Source: Acidobacteriota bacterium (GTDB taxonomy: Bacteria > Acidobacteriota > Blastocatellia > Pyrinomonadales > Pyrinomonadaceae). From it: a DNA stretch of 64,000 nt. The stretch is from contig QHXQ01000052.1 in assembly GCA_003223935.1 (NCBI GenBank), positions 18,244 through 82,243 on the forward strand, in the 5' to 3' direction. A program made the translations under genes and the position numbers. The notes beneath the pieces were generated by a model, which searched no databases, was not told the DNA's origin, and saw nothing but the letters and a program-made list of their open reading frames with translations. Positions 7,767 to 16,658 of this stretch are shown here, piece after piece (positions within the stretch are counted from its first letter, which is position 1; every line of letters starts with the position of its first letter).

Positions 7767-9451
7767 GCAGCCCCGAAGCCGCTTGTTACAGCACCCCCGA
7801 AGAGGCGGGCCTGCACCTCGAACCTTTGTCCTTCGAGCGCATCCCGCATCAGACGCGCCTCTTCCTCGACTACCTGCGCGACCCCGTCCGGCTGCATCGC
7901 TTTTATCCGAACGCCGTCCGCTTTCATCACGAACTCGCCGCGCGCGCTCCCGAAGTCTTAGCCGCACACCAGACTGATCGCAACGCGCTCTGCGATACGC
8001 TCCAATCATTAAACGCTGAATGGGGCGCGAGTCGAGAGACGCTCGCCAACATCGAACGTCTGCGCGCGGACGATTGCGTCGCCGTCGTCTCAGGGCAACA
8101 GATCGGCCTCTTCACAGGCCCGCTCTACACGATCTACAAAGCTCTGACGGCCGTCAAACTCGCCAGTTGTTTGACGCAGCGTGGCACACAGGCCGTGCCT
8201 GTTTTTTGGCTCGCGACGGAAGATCATGATTGGCCCGAAGTGCAGACCGCCGAAGTGATCGCCTGCGACGGCCGGCTCGCAGGCGTGAGTCTGCCCGCAG
8301 ACTTGCACATAGACGGCGCGCCGGTCGGTCGCGTCATACTCGACGAGCGGATCAAAGACACAGTGCAACGTCTGTTCGACGTGTTGCCGTCGAGCGAGTT
8401 CACCGACGAACTCGCGGCGCTCGTGCGCGACGCTTATGCGCCCGGTCGCACTTACGCCGCAGCCTTCGCGCGCTTGATGACCGCGCTCGTCAAGTCTTAC
8501 GGTCTCATCCTGCTCGACCCGCTCGACGCGCGTCTCAAACAACTCGCCGCGCCGCTCTACTCGGAGGCCGCACGACGCGCGCCAGAGATCGCCGCCGCCA
8601 TCGAAGCGCGCAGCCGCGAGCTTGAACAAGCCGGCTATCACGCGCAAGTTCACGCCAACGCAGACGCCTTCCCGCTCTTCCTACATCTCGACGGCGCGCG
8701 CCACGCGCTCACGCGCACCGACGACGGCCGCTATCACGCGAAGGGCACGGGCAGCGAGACTGCGTACACGACCGAAGAACTCGCCGCTTGGGCCGTGCGC
8801 GCGCCTGAAGCGTTCAGTCCGAACGTGACCTTGCGCGCCGTCGTGCAAGATTATCTCTTGCCGACCATCGCTTACTTCGGCGGCTCGGCCGAAGTGGCTT
8901 ACTTCGCACAGACCGCCGAAGCCTATCGCGTGCTCGCGCGCCCCGCCACGACGATCCTGCCCCGCGTCAGCATGACGATTGTCGAGCGCCGCACCGCGCG
9001 CACGCTCAAGCGTTACGGTCTCAAGCTGACGGACTTCTTCGCCGGCCTCGATCACGTCGAAGCGCGCGTCGTCGAAGAACACTTGGGTGCTGAGCAAGCG
9101 CGCGTCTTCGATCAGACTGAAGCTGCGATCAATCAAGCCCTCGCAAGCTTGCGCACCGAGCTACAACGCTTCGAGCCGACGCTCGCCGACGCGCTCACCA
9201 AAGGCGCACAGAAGATCGAGCATCAACTCGCGGGCCTGCGCACGCGCTTTCATCGCGCCCAACTCGCGCGCGACCGCGCTGCCCATCGCCAACTGGAGCG
9301 CGCCGACACCGCCCTCTACCCCGGCAAGACCTTGCAAGAGCGTCGGCTCAACATCACTTCCTTGTTCGCGCGCCACGGCCGCTACTGCATGGACTGGATT
9401 TTCAACGCGATTGACCTCGGCTCGGTCGATCACCAGATCGTTTATTTATGA
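7763..9451 (+). CDS. bshC: Bacillithiol biosynthesis cysteine-adding enzyme BshC
   Basis: The 562-residue length fits the family. Two hallmark BshC blocks are present: VSGQQIGLFTGPLYTIYKA near residue 110 and PVFWLATEDHDWPEV near residue 150. BshC joins cysteine to glucosaminyl-malate, the last step of bacillithiol synthesis, in the cytoplasm. The C-terminal third contains a long coiled-coil segment (about 440-510) and ends with a conserved-looking RHGRYCMDWIF. The GTG start overlaps the preceding stop, with aggag about 8 nt upstream, which implies translational coupling. bshA and bshB are not in the window; the YpdA-like reductase at 1-883 is the matching recycling enzyme. Confidence 0.93.
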   Translation: MSSPEAACYSTPEEAGLHLEPLSFERIPHQTRLFLDYLRDPVRLHRFYPNAVRFHHELAARAPEVLAAHQTDRNALCDTLQSLNAEWGASRETLANIERLRADDCVAVVSGQQIGLFTGPLYTIYKALTAVKLASCLTQRGTQAVPVFWLATEDHDWPEVQTAEVIACDGRLAGVSLPADLHIDGAPVGRVILDERIKDTVQRLFDVLPSSEFTDELAALVRDAYAPGRTYAAAFARLMTALVKSYGLILLDPLDARLKQLAAPLYSEAARRAPEIAAAIEARSRELEQAGYHAQVHANADAFPLFLHLDGARHALTRTDDGRYHAKGTGSETAYTTEELAAWAVRAPEAFSPNVTLRAVVQDYLLPTIAYFGGSAEVAYFAQTAEAYRVLARPATTILPRVSMTIVERRTARTLKRYGLKLTDFFAGLDHVEARVVEEHLGAEQARVFDQTEAAINQALASLRTELQRFEPTLADALTKGAQKIEHQLAGLRTRFHRAQLARDRAAHRQLERADTALYPGKTLQERRLNITSLFARHGRYCMDWIFNAIDLGSVDHQIVYL

Positions 9452-9508
9452 GCAATCAGCGATCAGCTAAAACAAAAACTGAAGTCGAAAGCTGATCGCT
9501 GACAGCAA
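9451..9508. repeat. 7-base-repeat hairpin, agcaatc type
   Basis: The arm agcaatcagcgatcagct (9451-9468) consists of agcaatc/agcgatc units; its partner agctgatcgctgacagc (9490-9506) is nearly complementary. The loop is A-rich. It starts on the bshC stop codon and ends just before the mutL start, so it lies in the transcript between them. Confidence 0.75.
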
Positions 9509-9511
9509 ATC

Positions 9512-11542
9512 ATGTCAAAAATTCGCGTCCTCTCAGATCATCTCATCAATCAGATCGCCGCGGGCGAAGTGGTGGAGCGCCCCGCGTCGGTGGCGAAAGA
9601 ATTGGTGGAGAATGCGATTGATGCGGGCGCGCGGCGCGTCGAGGTTGATGTCGAAGCGGGCGGGCGCAGACTCCTGCGCGTGGCGGACGACGGCGGCGGC
9701 ATGACGCGCGACGACGCGCTCCTTGCGTTCGAGCGCCATGCGACTTCGAAGATCAGTCGCGCCGAAGATTTAATGTCCATTCGCACGCTCGGCTTTCGCG
9801 GCGAGGCGCTGGCTTCGATTGCCTCGGTCGCGCGCGTCGAGCTAATCACGCAGTTGGCCGATGAGACGGAAGGCACGCGCGTGCTGATCGAGGGCGGGCG
9901 CATGCGCGACGTGCAACCGGCCGCGCGCCCGCGCGGCACGACCGTCACCGTGCGCGATCTCTTCTTCAACGTGCCTGCGCGCCGCAAATTCCTGCGCTCC
10001 GAAGCGACCGAGAGTTTTCATCTCATGAACCTCGTCACGCACTACGCGCTCGCGCATCCAGAGATCGAGTTTGTCTTGACGAACAACGGGCGCGAGACCT
10101 TGCGCGCCGCGCCCGCCGTGGACTTGCGCGAACGCGCTTATCAAATCTTCGGCGCGGAGTTTCTCGACAGCCTGCTCACGGTTGATGGTGGCTTGATGAA
10201 CGTCGCACGTGCGCGCGGCTTCATCTCCGCACCGCGCGAACGCCGCACGACGCGCGATGCGCAATATCTCTTCGTCAACGGCCGCTTCGTGCGCGACCGC
10301 CTGATCAGTCGCGCGCTCGCCGAAGGCTATCGCACGGTGCTGCCGCACGGCGTCTATCCGGCGGCGCTGCTCTTTTTAGATGTGCCGCTCGAAGAAGTGG
10401 ACGTGAACGTCCATCCGGCGAAGACCGAAGTGCGTTTTCGGCGCGCCGCAGCCGTCGCCGACATCGTGCGCGAGAGCGTCCGCGCTGCGCTGGCCGGCGG
10501 CGGCTACGTGCGCCGCGAGCCGGACGACGTTGTGCTTGAAGCCGAGCACGCGTATGAGGGCGCAGACTTCATGCGTGCTGCGCGCGTTGAGACGACCGAT
10601 ACAATGAATGCACGCGCGCTGTCGAATGAGCCTGTGAGCGCCGAGAGCAGCGAGACGAGCGCGCGCGGATCGAATAATCATTCGCCTGACCGCACGCCGG
10701 TGCCGCAACAGGAAGCCATTGAGTTCGGCTTCAACGCGCCGAGTGATGAGTTCAACTTTGCGCGTGAACAAGCGGCGACGCAATTCGCCGCGCCTTCTGA
10801 TGCAGCTTTGTCGGCGGTTGCGCGCCACGCCGAAGCAGCACCGCACGCGCAGAGCACTAACGATCAATCTATTGCAGCCGACGCGAACGTACGCGGCGCA
10901 TCGTCGCTGCCGCCGCTCAATTCGATTGCCGGGGCGCTGCGCGCTGTGCCAATCGCGGAGGCTTCGCACAACATCCGCCCGCTCTATCAACTCGAAGAGA
11001 GTTACATCGTCGCCACAGACGAAGAAGGTTTGTTGCTGATTGATCAGCACGCGGCGCACGAGCGCATCCTGTTCGACAAGTACCGCGCGCTCGAAGTTGA
11101 GCGCCGCGCAGACGCGCAGCAGTTGCTCGTGCCCGAAACGTTCGACCTGACGCCCGCGCAAGCCGCCGCCTTCGATGCGGTCGTCGCCGACCTCGAAGCT
11201 TACGGCTTCAGTCTCATGCGCCTGTCCGGGCGCACGGTTGCGATCAAGGCCGTGCCGGCCGATCTGCCCGCGTCTGAGGCGCGCAACCTGTTTGTCGAAG
11301 TGCTCGACGCGGTGGACAACGAACGACGCGGGCGCACGCGCGCGACCTTGCGCGAGCGCGTCGCCGCCGCGCTCGCCTGTCGCGCCGCGATCAAGGTCAA
11401 CACACCGCTCGCGCCCGAAAAGATGCGCTGGCTGATTGATCGTCTGCTCGTCACCTCTTCGCCGACCACTTGCCCGCACGGTCGTCCCGCGATCCTGCGC
11501 TTAACCACGCGCGACATCGAACGTGGCTTTCACCGGCCGTAA
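9512..11542 (+). CDS. mutL: DNA mismatch repair protein MutL
   Basis: The 676-residue protein has the GHKL ATPase domain with IAAGEVVERPASVAKELVEN, DNGGGM-type box (ADDGGGM) and GFRGEALASI. A variable Ser/Ala-rich linker spans about 345-480. The C-terminal dimerisation domain carries the endonuclease-type motifs: DQHAAHERILFD at residues 511-522, ACRAAIK, CPHGRP, and a terminal FHRP. The last acidic residue of the DQHA(x)2E(x)4E motif is Asp instead of Glu. MutL couples MutS mismatch recognition to strand nicking. mutS is not nearby. The gene ends at a two-way hairpin shared with the convergent HAD gene. Confidence 0.95.
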   Translation: MSKIRVLSDHLINQIAAGEVVERPASVAKELVENAIDAGARRVEVDVEAGGRRLLRVADDGGGMTRDDALLAFERHATSKISRAEDLMSIRTLGFRGEALASIASVARVELITQLADETEGTRVLIEGGRMRDVQPAARPRGTTVTVRDLFFNVPARRKFLRSEATESFHLMNLVTHYALAHPEIEFVLTNNGRETLRAAPAVDLRERAYQIFGAEFLDSLLTVDGGLMNVARARGFISAPRERRTTRDAQYLFVNGRFVRDRLISRALAEGYRTVLPHGVYPAALLFLDVPLEEVDVNVHPAKTEVRFRRAAAVADIVRESVRAALAGGGYVRREPDDVVLEAEHAYEGADFMRAARVETTDTMNARALSNEPVSAESSETSARGSNNHSPDRTPVPQQEAIEFGFNAPSDEFNFAREQAATQFAAPSDAALSAVARHAEAAPHAQSTNDQSIAADANVRGASSLPPLNSIAGALRAVPIAEASHNIRPLYQLEESYIVATDEEGLLLIDQHAAHERILFDKYRALEVERRADAQQLLVPETFDLTPAQAAAFDAVVADLEAYGFSLMRLSGRTVAIKAVPADLPASEARNLFVEVLDAVDNERRGRTRATLRERVAAALACRAAIKVNTPLAPEKMRWLIDRLLVTSSPTTCPHGRPAILRLTTRDIERGFHRP

Positions 11543-11627
11543 AAAAAGAGGTTAGAGGCTAGAGGTTAGAGGTCAGTGATTGACTCTTACTAACCTCTAA
11601 CCTCTGACCTCTAACCTCTGCTTTTTA
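11543..11627. repeat. 7-base-repeat hairpin, gaggtta type, doubling as bidirectional terminator
   Basis: One arm (about 11548-11577) is built of gaggtta/gaggtca units and the other (about 11590-11619) of taacctc/tgacctc units. An A-tract precedes and a T-tract (cttttt) follows, so it reads as a Rho-independent terminator on both strands. It sits between the convergent mutL and HAD genes. Confidence 0.8.
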
Positions 11628-12344
11628 CAATCTTGCGAGGGTGCGCAGCACCGCGTCTGTGTCGGTGAGATCGGAGAGCAGTGCGTCGGGCTTGTGCGCG
11701 CGCAACTCCGGCGCGGTGTAGGTGCGGCCCGTAGCGATGGCGATGGCGCGCGCGCCGAAGTGGCGCGCGCAGGCTATGTCGTTGGGCGTGTCGCCGATGA
11801 CGATGAACTGCGCGGGCGCAAGTTCCAAATTAAGATGACGATTGATGCGTGCGGCGGCGAGCGCGGGCAACTCGCGCCGGTCGTGCGAGTCGTCGCCGTA
11901 TGCGCCGGGCAGTTGGAAGAAGCCTGCGAGACCCGTGAGGCGCAACTTCAAATAGGCGGCCGCTTCGACGTTGCCGGTCAGCAGTGCCGAACGATAGCGC
12001 GGCTCTGCCGCAACAGCAGTCAATGTCGCGTGCGCGCCCGCAAGCGGCACGTACAACGCTTCGACGCTCGTGACGCGCTCCAACTCCGCAACGTAATGCG
12101 TGCGCAAATCGTCGAGGCGCGCGCGAATCTGCTCGTGCGTGAAGCCCTCGTCGCGCAAAGCTTCAGCGACGATCTGCAAGTCGGTCATGCCTGAGACGGT
12201 CAACTCAGTCAAACGCCCGCACGTGCCGAACACGCGCTCCAAAGCCGGCCGCGTATAGTCGAGAAACGCGCCCCGCCGCACCGTCCGCACGAGCGTCCCG
12301 TCCACATCCCACAACAAGACGCGCAGATCATGAAATTGATTCAT
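11625..12344 (-). CDS. HAD-superfamily phosphatase
   Basis: Motif I is LLWDVDGTLVRT (nucleophile Asp near residue 11), motif II is the ALLTGN block near 120, and motif III/IV is IVIGDTPNDIACA near 185. A helical cap lies between motifs I and II, as in phosphoglycolate phosphatase-like proteins (C1 cap). At 239 residues the length is normal. The substrate cannot be assigned. The start ATGAATCAATTT is itself the last unit of the atgaatcaa repeat next to it. Confidence 0.85.
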   Translation of the reverse strand: MNQFHDLRVLLWDVDGTLVRTVRRGAFLDYTRPALERVFGTCGRLTELTVSGMTDLQIVAEALRDEGFTHEQIRARLDDLRTHYVAELERVTSVEALYVPLAGAHATLTAVAAEPRYRSALLTGNVEAAAYLKLRLTGLAGFFQLPGAYGDDSHDRRELPALAAARINRHLNLELAPAQFIVIGDTPNDIACARHFGARAIAIATGRTYTAPELRAHKPDALLSDLTDTDAVLRTLARL

Positions 12345-12403
12345 TTGTTTATCTGTTCATTGACTCAATGAAACAATGAATCAATGAATCAATGAAACAA
12401 TCT
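12337..12403. repeat. Repeat hairpin, aatgaatc type, overlapping a start codon
   Basis: Units aatgaatc/aatgaaac run on one side (about 12366-12401) and ttgattcattt/ttcattga on the other (12337-12363), giving an imperfect hairpin. The first codons of the HAD gene are part of the left arm, so structure could affect its translation start. Confidence 0.65.
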
Positions 12404-12405
12404 TT

Positions 12406-12912
12406 CTATTCAACGACGACCAGCACGTCGCCTGCGTTGACGGTCGCGCCCGCCGTGGCGTGTAGTTCGACGACCGTGCCCGACTTTGGCGACTTCATCT
12501 CGTTCTGCATCTTCATCGCCTCAACCACGAGCAGCGCGTCGCCCGCTTCGACCTGCGCGCCCTCTGTGACGATGACGCGCACGACCTTGCCGGGCATCGC
12601 CGCCAAAACCTGTGCCCGACCGGCCGCCTGTGCGCCCGCTGCTGCCGTGTGGCGCAGACGCTTTGGATCGCTTAAAGCGATCTGAAAAACCTGTGACCCG
12701 ATCTGCACCTCTGTCGTATCGCTCGTCGCCTGCGCATGGCCGACGCGACATTCATAGACGCGCCCGCCCGCTTGCAACAGATAGATGCCCGGCTCAATCG
12801 CGCGCGCTTCGATCTCATAGCGCCGGTCGTCAACAGTTGCGACAACGCGCACGCCGTCGCGCTCTAACTCAAGCGCGTGCTCTGTGCCTGCAAGTTCGGC
12901 TGTCAGTTTCAT
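12406..12912 (-). CDS. Biotin carboxyl carrier-like protein
   Basis: The start is placed at 12912 (MKLTAELAGTEHALELERDG), 8 bp downstream of the carboxylase gene; longer frames run through that gene. The 168-residue protein has a beta-rich N-terminal half (1-85), then a linker, then a biotinyl domain (about 95-168) with the biotin-accepting lysine in VEAMKMQNEM. This layout resembles the carrier part of propionyl/acetyl-CoA carboxylase alpha chains more than the E. coli AccB. It is cotranscribed with the biotin carboxylase. A carboxyltransferase gene is not in the window. Confidence 0.88.
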   Translation of the reverse strand: MKLTAELAGTEHALELERDGVRVVATVDDRRYEIEARAIEPGIYLLQAGGRVYECRVGHAQATSDTTEVQIGSQVFQIALSDPKRLRHTAAAGAQAAGRAQVLAAMPGKVVRVIVTEGAQVEAGDALLVVEAMKMQNEMKSPKSGTVVELHATAGATVNAGDVLVVVE

Positions 12913-12919
12913 GCTCAAC

Positions 12920-14449
12920 TTAAAACAGATCGCGCCCACGCTGCTGTGCGATGCGCCCGGCGGTGCGCCAATGACTGACGGGCTGTTGTTGCGCACGTGC
13001 GCCGTCAGTCGTCTGCGCTTGCGTCTGCTGCGCCAGCGCGGCGGCGATGATGGCCATGTCGCGCGCGGTTGGATCAATCGCTTCGCTTGTCGGCCGCGCC
13101 GCACGGCGCTCATTGAAGCGGGCGATGAAGCCTGTGTCGAGCCGTGCGGCGATAAACTCTTCATCGCGGACGATGGCGCGGAAGAATGAGAGCGTCGTCT
13201 TGATGCCGCCGACCGTGTACTCGTCGAGCGCGCGCCGCAAACGATCAATCGCTTCGGCACGTGTGCGCCCCCAGACAGCGAGCTTAGAGATCAAAGGGTC
13301 GTAGTAGATCGAAACTTCTGCGCCCGCATAGACGCCGCCATCATCGCGCACCGCCGGCCCCTGCGGCAGACGCAACGTCGTGATGCGACCGGGCGACGGC
13401 ATGAAGTTGTCGTCCGGGTCTTCGGCATAGACGCGACATTCGATGGCGTGCCCGCGCCACGCTATGTCGGCTTGCGTGAACGAAAGCGGCGCGCCCGCCG
13501 CGACCGTGATCTGCTCGCGCACGAGGTCAATGCCTGTGACCAACTCGGTCACAGGATGCTCGACCTGCAAGCGCGTGTTCATCTCAAGGAAATAAAATTC
13601 GCGCGTCACGTCCGAGACTAAAAACTCGACCGTGCCTGCGCCGACGTAATCGGCCGCACGCGCGACACGGATCGCCGCCGTGCCCATCTGCGCGCACAAG
13701 TCCGCGTCACCTATCGGTGAAGGGCACTCTTCGATCACCTTCTGATGCCGGCGTTGAATCGAACATTCGCGTTCGCCGAGATGAACATAATTGCCGTGCG
13801 TGTCGGCGAAGATTTGAATCTCGATGTGGCGCGGGCGCTCGACGGCCTTTTCGAGATAGACGGACGAGTCGCTGAAGGCAGCCGCCGCTTCCGATTGCGC
13901 GGTCGCAAAAGCAGCAGCTATCTCAGTTTCACTTGCGACCAGTCGCATGCCTTTGCCGCCGCCGCCCGCCGCCGCCTTGAGCATCACGGGATAGCCCAAC
14001 GCTGCGGCCGACGCGCGCGCTTCATCAAGCGATGGCAACGGCTCAGTCGTGCCCGGCACGACGGGCGCGCCTGCTGCGAGTGCCGCGCGGCGCGCGTTCG
14101 TCTTCGATCCCATCAACTCCATCGCGTCGGGCGGTGGGCCGATAAACGTCAAGCCCGCCGCGGCGACTGCGCGCGCGAACTTCGCGTTCTCAGCGAGAAA
14201 ACCGTAACCGGGATGCACGGCTTCCGCGCCGCTCTGCTTGGCTGCTGCAATGATGCGGTCAATGCGCAGATAACTTTCGACCGACGGCGCAGGGCCGAGC
14301 AAGTAAGCTTCGTCGGCCAGTCGCACGTGCAAGGCCGCCGCGTCCGCCGCGGAATAGACCGCGACCGGCGCAACGTGCAACTCACGACACGCGCGTATGA
14401 TCCGCACCGCGATCTCGCCGCGATTTGCGATCAGGATTTTGCGAAACAT
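12920..14449 (-). CDS. Biotin carboxylase subunit of an acyl-CoA carboxylase
   Basis: The 509-residue protein begins MFRKILIANRGEIAVRIIRAC, the standard biotin carboxylase start. The ATP-grasp domain has the glycine-rich loop KAAAGGGGKGMR, the ECSIQRRHQKVIEE block, and the FLEMNTRLQVEHPVTE catalytic block. It carries ATP-dependent carboxylation of biotin on the downstream carrier protein. The last 60 residues are a low-complexity Ala/Gln/Arg tail beyond the usual length of about 450. Together with methylmalonyl-CoA mutase at 38.9 kb it may serve propionate/odd-chain metabolism; acetyl-CoA carboxylase is the alternative. Confidence 0.92.
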   Translation of the reverse strand: MFRKILIANRGEIAVRIIRACRELHVAPVAVYSAADAAALHVRLADEAYLLGPAPSVESYLRIDRIIAAAKQSGAEAVHPGYGFLAENAKFARAVAAAGLTFIGPPPDAMELMGSKTNARRAALAAGAPVVPGTTEPLPSLDEARASAAALGYPVMLKAAAGGGGKGMRLVASETEIAAAFATAQSEAAAAFSDSSVYLEKAVERPRHIEIQIFADTHGNYVHLGERECSIQRRHQKVIEECPSPIGDADLCAQMGTAAIRVARAADYVGAGTVEFLVSDVTREFYFLEMNTRLQVEHPVTELVTGIDLVREQITVAAGAPLSFTQADIAWRGHAIECRVYAEDPDDNFMPSPGRITTLRLPQGPAVRDDGGVYAGAEVSIYYDPLISKLAVWGRTRAEAIDRLRRALDEYTVGGIKTTLSFFRAIVRDEEFIAARLDTGFIARFNERRAARPTSEAIDPTARDMAIIAAALAQQTQAQTTDGARAQQQPVSHWRTAGRIAQQRGRDLF

Positions 14450-14455
14450 AAAAGG

Positions 14456-14541
14456 CAGAGGTCAGAGGTTAGAGGTCAGAGGTTAGAAAAGTCAAACACC
14501 AACTTCAAAGTCCAATGTCCCAAGTCCAACGTCCAAAGTCG
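14456..14541. repeat. Two abutting 7-base tandem repeats (gaggtca type and aaagtcc type)
   Basis: Positions 14456-14486 hold gaggtca/gaggtta units without an obvious complementary arm. Positions 14507-14541 hold five exact 7-nt units: AAAGTCC, AATGTCC, CAAGTCC, AACGTCC, AAAGTCG. It lies upstream of the carboxylase gene. It differs from the other elements by showing one-sided repeats only. Confidence 0.7.
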
Positions 14542-14599
14542 GTGACGTGTCGCTGGCCATCTTAATGCCGCATCATGGGGCATTAGACTTATCCGATCT

Positions 14600-14890
14600 C
14601 TAAACCACGACTGAGTTTGCCGGCTGGCGTGGATCGAAGCGGATGGTGATGGGTGCGCCGGCCACGTAGTCGGCGGCGTGTGTGCGTTGGGCTTCGTCGA
14701 GGGTTTGTGAGGATTCGTATTCGACGCCGTTGATTTCGTAGGCGTAGAAGACGTGCGTGATATGCCCTTGCTCGTCTGTGGCGATGTCGAAGATCGTGCC
14801 TTCGGCGATGCGGCCCGTGCGGAGCAGACGGGCGCGCCGTGCGGCCTCTGTGTTGTCTTGCTTGCGGCGGAAAAGTCTTAACAGACTCAT
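14600..14890 (-). CDS. Small DUF3592-like protein, 96 aa
   Basis: The protein starts MSLLRLFRRKQD and has a single beta-rich domain: RTGRIAEGTIFDIATDEQGHITHVFYAYEINGVEY is quoted here only in part as TGRIAEGTIFDI and VFYAYEINGVEYESS, then YVAGAPITIRFDP and NSVVV. This order (charged start, Y-x-Y strand, VxYxPxNP-like turn) resembles DUF3592 domains but without their membrane helices. It lies 18 bp downstream of the zinc-ribbon membrane protein gene and is probably co-transcribed. Function unknown. Confidence 0.7.
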   Translation of the reverse strand: MSLLRLFRRKQDNTEAARRARLLRTGRIAEGTIFDIATDEQGHITHVFYAYEINGVEYESSQTLDEAQRTHAADYVAGAPITIRFDPRQPANSVVV

Positions 14891-14908
14891 GACCGTGCAC
14901 GCCGAAAC

Positions 14909-15826
14909 TCAAGGCGTGTTGTTGCTCTGACTGTTGTGCGAGTTGCCTGCGGCGACCGGCGGCGTGGGCACGATCCGGCCGTCGCGCAGTGTGATGTCGT
15001 CGGCCGTGCCGAGTTTTTTGTCCTCACCCGGCAGGACGAGCGTGTAGCTTGTAAACGACAGTCCTTCATCCGGCGCGTCGTCTGTGTGCAAAGCGGCGTT
15101 GCGCAGCCGCACAACCGCGCCGCGCCGCGCGCGCGCTTTCGTGACCGACGTGGGCAATGACGCGATGTCGGATACAGGCTCGTACTTGAGCGCGCCACCC
15201 TTGAGTTGGCTGGCGACTCTGGTGACCGCGCCATCTGGATCAGGCAGTTTCGAGAGATCATCCGCGCCCATCGGGTACGTGCCATAACGAATCTGATACG
15301 CGAGCAGCACGCGGCTGAACTCGTAAGCTTCGGCTTGCCGCGCGGCGTCGGCGGCGAGCGCGCGTTGGTGCAGCCGCGCGGGCACGGTCACGCCGATCAG
15401 GGCGACGATGAGGAGCGCGACGAAAGCGGACATGCCGAACCCTGCACGTGCCAGCCGCAAGCCCGCGAAGCGCGCAGGCTCACGGCGCAAGGCTTTGAGG
15501 ACGCGCATAGATGGCCAGAGCGCGACGAGCGCGAGCGGCAGCGCCAACAGTTTCAGACGCCACGCGGCCGTCTCGCCTGAAGCGACGACGTTCCAGAAGG
15601 CGAGTGAAAAGGGTTGACGTTCGATGAGCGCGGCGATTGTGCCGACGAGGAAGATGATGACGAGCAGCGCGCCCCACGCGCCGCATGCGAGCGCGAGGCC
15701 ATAACCGGGCAACTCTTGTTCGGGCCGCACGAGCGGCGGCCCGACTGCACGCGCGCCACACGCGCTGCAAGCCACCAGCGTCTGTTCGCCGGACAGTTTC
15801 GCACCGCAACAGGGGCAGATAGTCAA
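14909..15826 (-). CDS. Zinc-ribbon membrane protein with pseudopilin-like soluble part
   Basis: The start is uncertain: a TTG at 15826 follows a gagg site and begins right before the zinc ribbon (CPCCGAKL...CSACGA); a GTG at 15880 would add 18 residues. About three hydrophobic segments follow (LALACGAWGALLVIIFLVGTI; LLALPLALVALW; SAFVALLIVALIGVTV). The region after the last helix contains FSRVLLAYQIRYGTYP, as in type II secretion pseudopilins and related periplasmic proteins, and a LPGEDKKLGTADDI segment typical of pseudopilin G-like tails. Function unknown; it may be a membrane-anchored surface or secretion-related protein. Confidence 0.7.
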   Translation of the reverse strand: MTICPCCGAKLSGEQTLVACSACGARAVGPPLVRPEQELPGYGLALACGAWGALLVIIFLVGTIAALIERQPFSLAFWNVVASGETAAWRLKLLALPLALVALWPSMRVLKALRREPARFAGLRLARAGFGMSAFVALLIVALIGVTVPARLHQRALAADAARQAEAYEFSRVLLAYQIRYGTYPMGADDLSKLPDPDGAVTRVASQLKGGALKYEPVSDIASLPTSVTKARARRGAVVRLRNAALHTDDAPDEGLSFTSYTLVLPGEDKKLGTADDITLRDGRIVPTPPVAAGNSHNSQSNNTP

Positions 15827-15896
15827 AGTAGTTATTACCTCGCTGCTTGAATAACGTCGCGCGCCGCACGCGCGTTTCACTGTTAATTAAAACTCT

Positions 15897-16658
15897 TCAG
15901 TGCGTCGGCGTCGCGCCGCTCACAACGTTCGGTGCGTTACGCCGGTCGCTCTCGCCCGCGTCCGCCTTCTGCGCGCCTTGGCGCGCGGCGGCGGCGCGTG
16001 CGGCCCGAGCGGCTTGCGCCGCTTTGAGCTGCGCCGCGTCCGTGCGCCAGACTTCGCGCCACGTGTGATACATGCGATGCGCGAACGTCCAATAAGAGCC
16101 GACCGCGAGAATCCAGAGGACTGCGGGCATGCGGTTGGCGAAAAAGTTCTGCGAGCCGGGATGCGTCGAAAGCCCACCGATGATCAAGAGCACGACGCGC
16201 TCAGGCCGGCGCAAGAAACCAACGTCGCATTTGGGGATCAAACTCTCGGCCCGCGCGCTCGCATAACTCACCATCACCGATCCCATCATCGCCGCACCCG
16301 CGAGAAAGACATTCAAGGTCGAATGGAACCCTGTGTCGCGCGCGTAGAAGACCATGAGGCCCACGAAGACGACCATGTCGGAGAGGCGGTCGAGCGACGA
16401 ATCGAGAAAGCCGCCGAAGCGCGTGACGCGGCCCGAAAGACGCGCCACCTGTCCGTCGAGCATGTCGAACAGGTTGGCGACAATGAGCACGATGCCGGCG
16501 GCGAAGAAATAGCCGAGACCGAACAAAAGGCCCGACAAGACGTTGATCGCGACGCCGATGACGGTGAGCGCGTTCGGATTGATCCCGCCGTGCGCCAGCC
16601 AGCGCACCATCGCGTTAATAATGCGTTGCGCGCCGCGCCCGATACTCGCCCCAAACAA
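15897..16658 (-). CDS. CDP-alcohol phosphatidyltransferase family membrane protein
   Basis: The 253-residue protein carries the family signature in one block: DMLDGQVARLSG, then GGFLDSSLDRLSD, i.e. D(x)2DG(x)2AR(x)8G(x)3D(x)3D near residues 67-89. Several hydrophobic segments surround it. Such enzymes transfer a phosphatidyl group from CDP-diacylglycerol to an alcohol (glycerol-3-phosphate, inositol phosphate and others); the acceptor cannot be told. The C-terminal 50 residues are an Ala/Arg-rich tail. Confidence 0.88.
   Translation of the reverse strand: MFGASIGRGAQRIINAMVRWLAHGGINPNALTVIGVAINVLSGLLFGLGYFFAAGIVLIVANLFDMLDGQVARLSGRVTRFGGFLDSSLDRLSDMVVFVGLMVFYARDTGFHSTLNVFLAGAAMMGSVMVSYASARAESLIPKCDVGFLRRPERVVLLIIGGLSTHPGSQNFFANRMPAVLWILAVGSYWTFAHRMYHTWREVWRTDAAQLKAAQAARAARAAAARQGAQKADAGESDRRNAPNVVSGATPTH

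Noticed and set aside
10376..11479. A 367-codon minus-strand open frame opposite mutL
   Set aside because: It is antisense to a strongly conserved MutL, has no ribosome site and is rich in Arg/Ala as expected for a shadow in GC-rich DNA.
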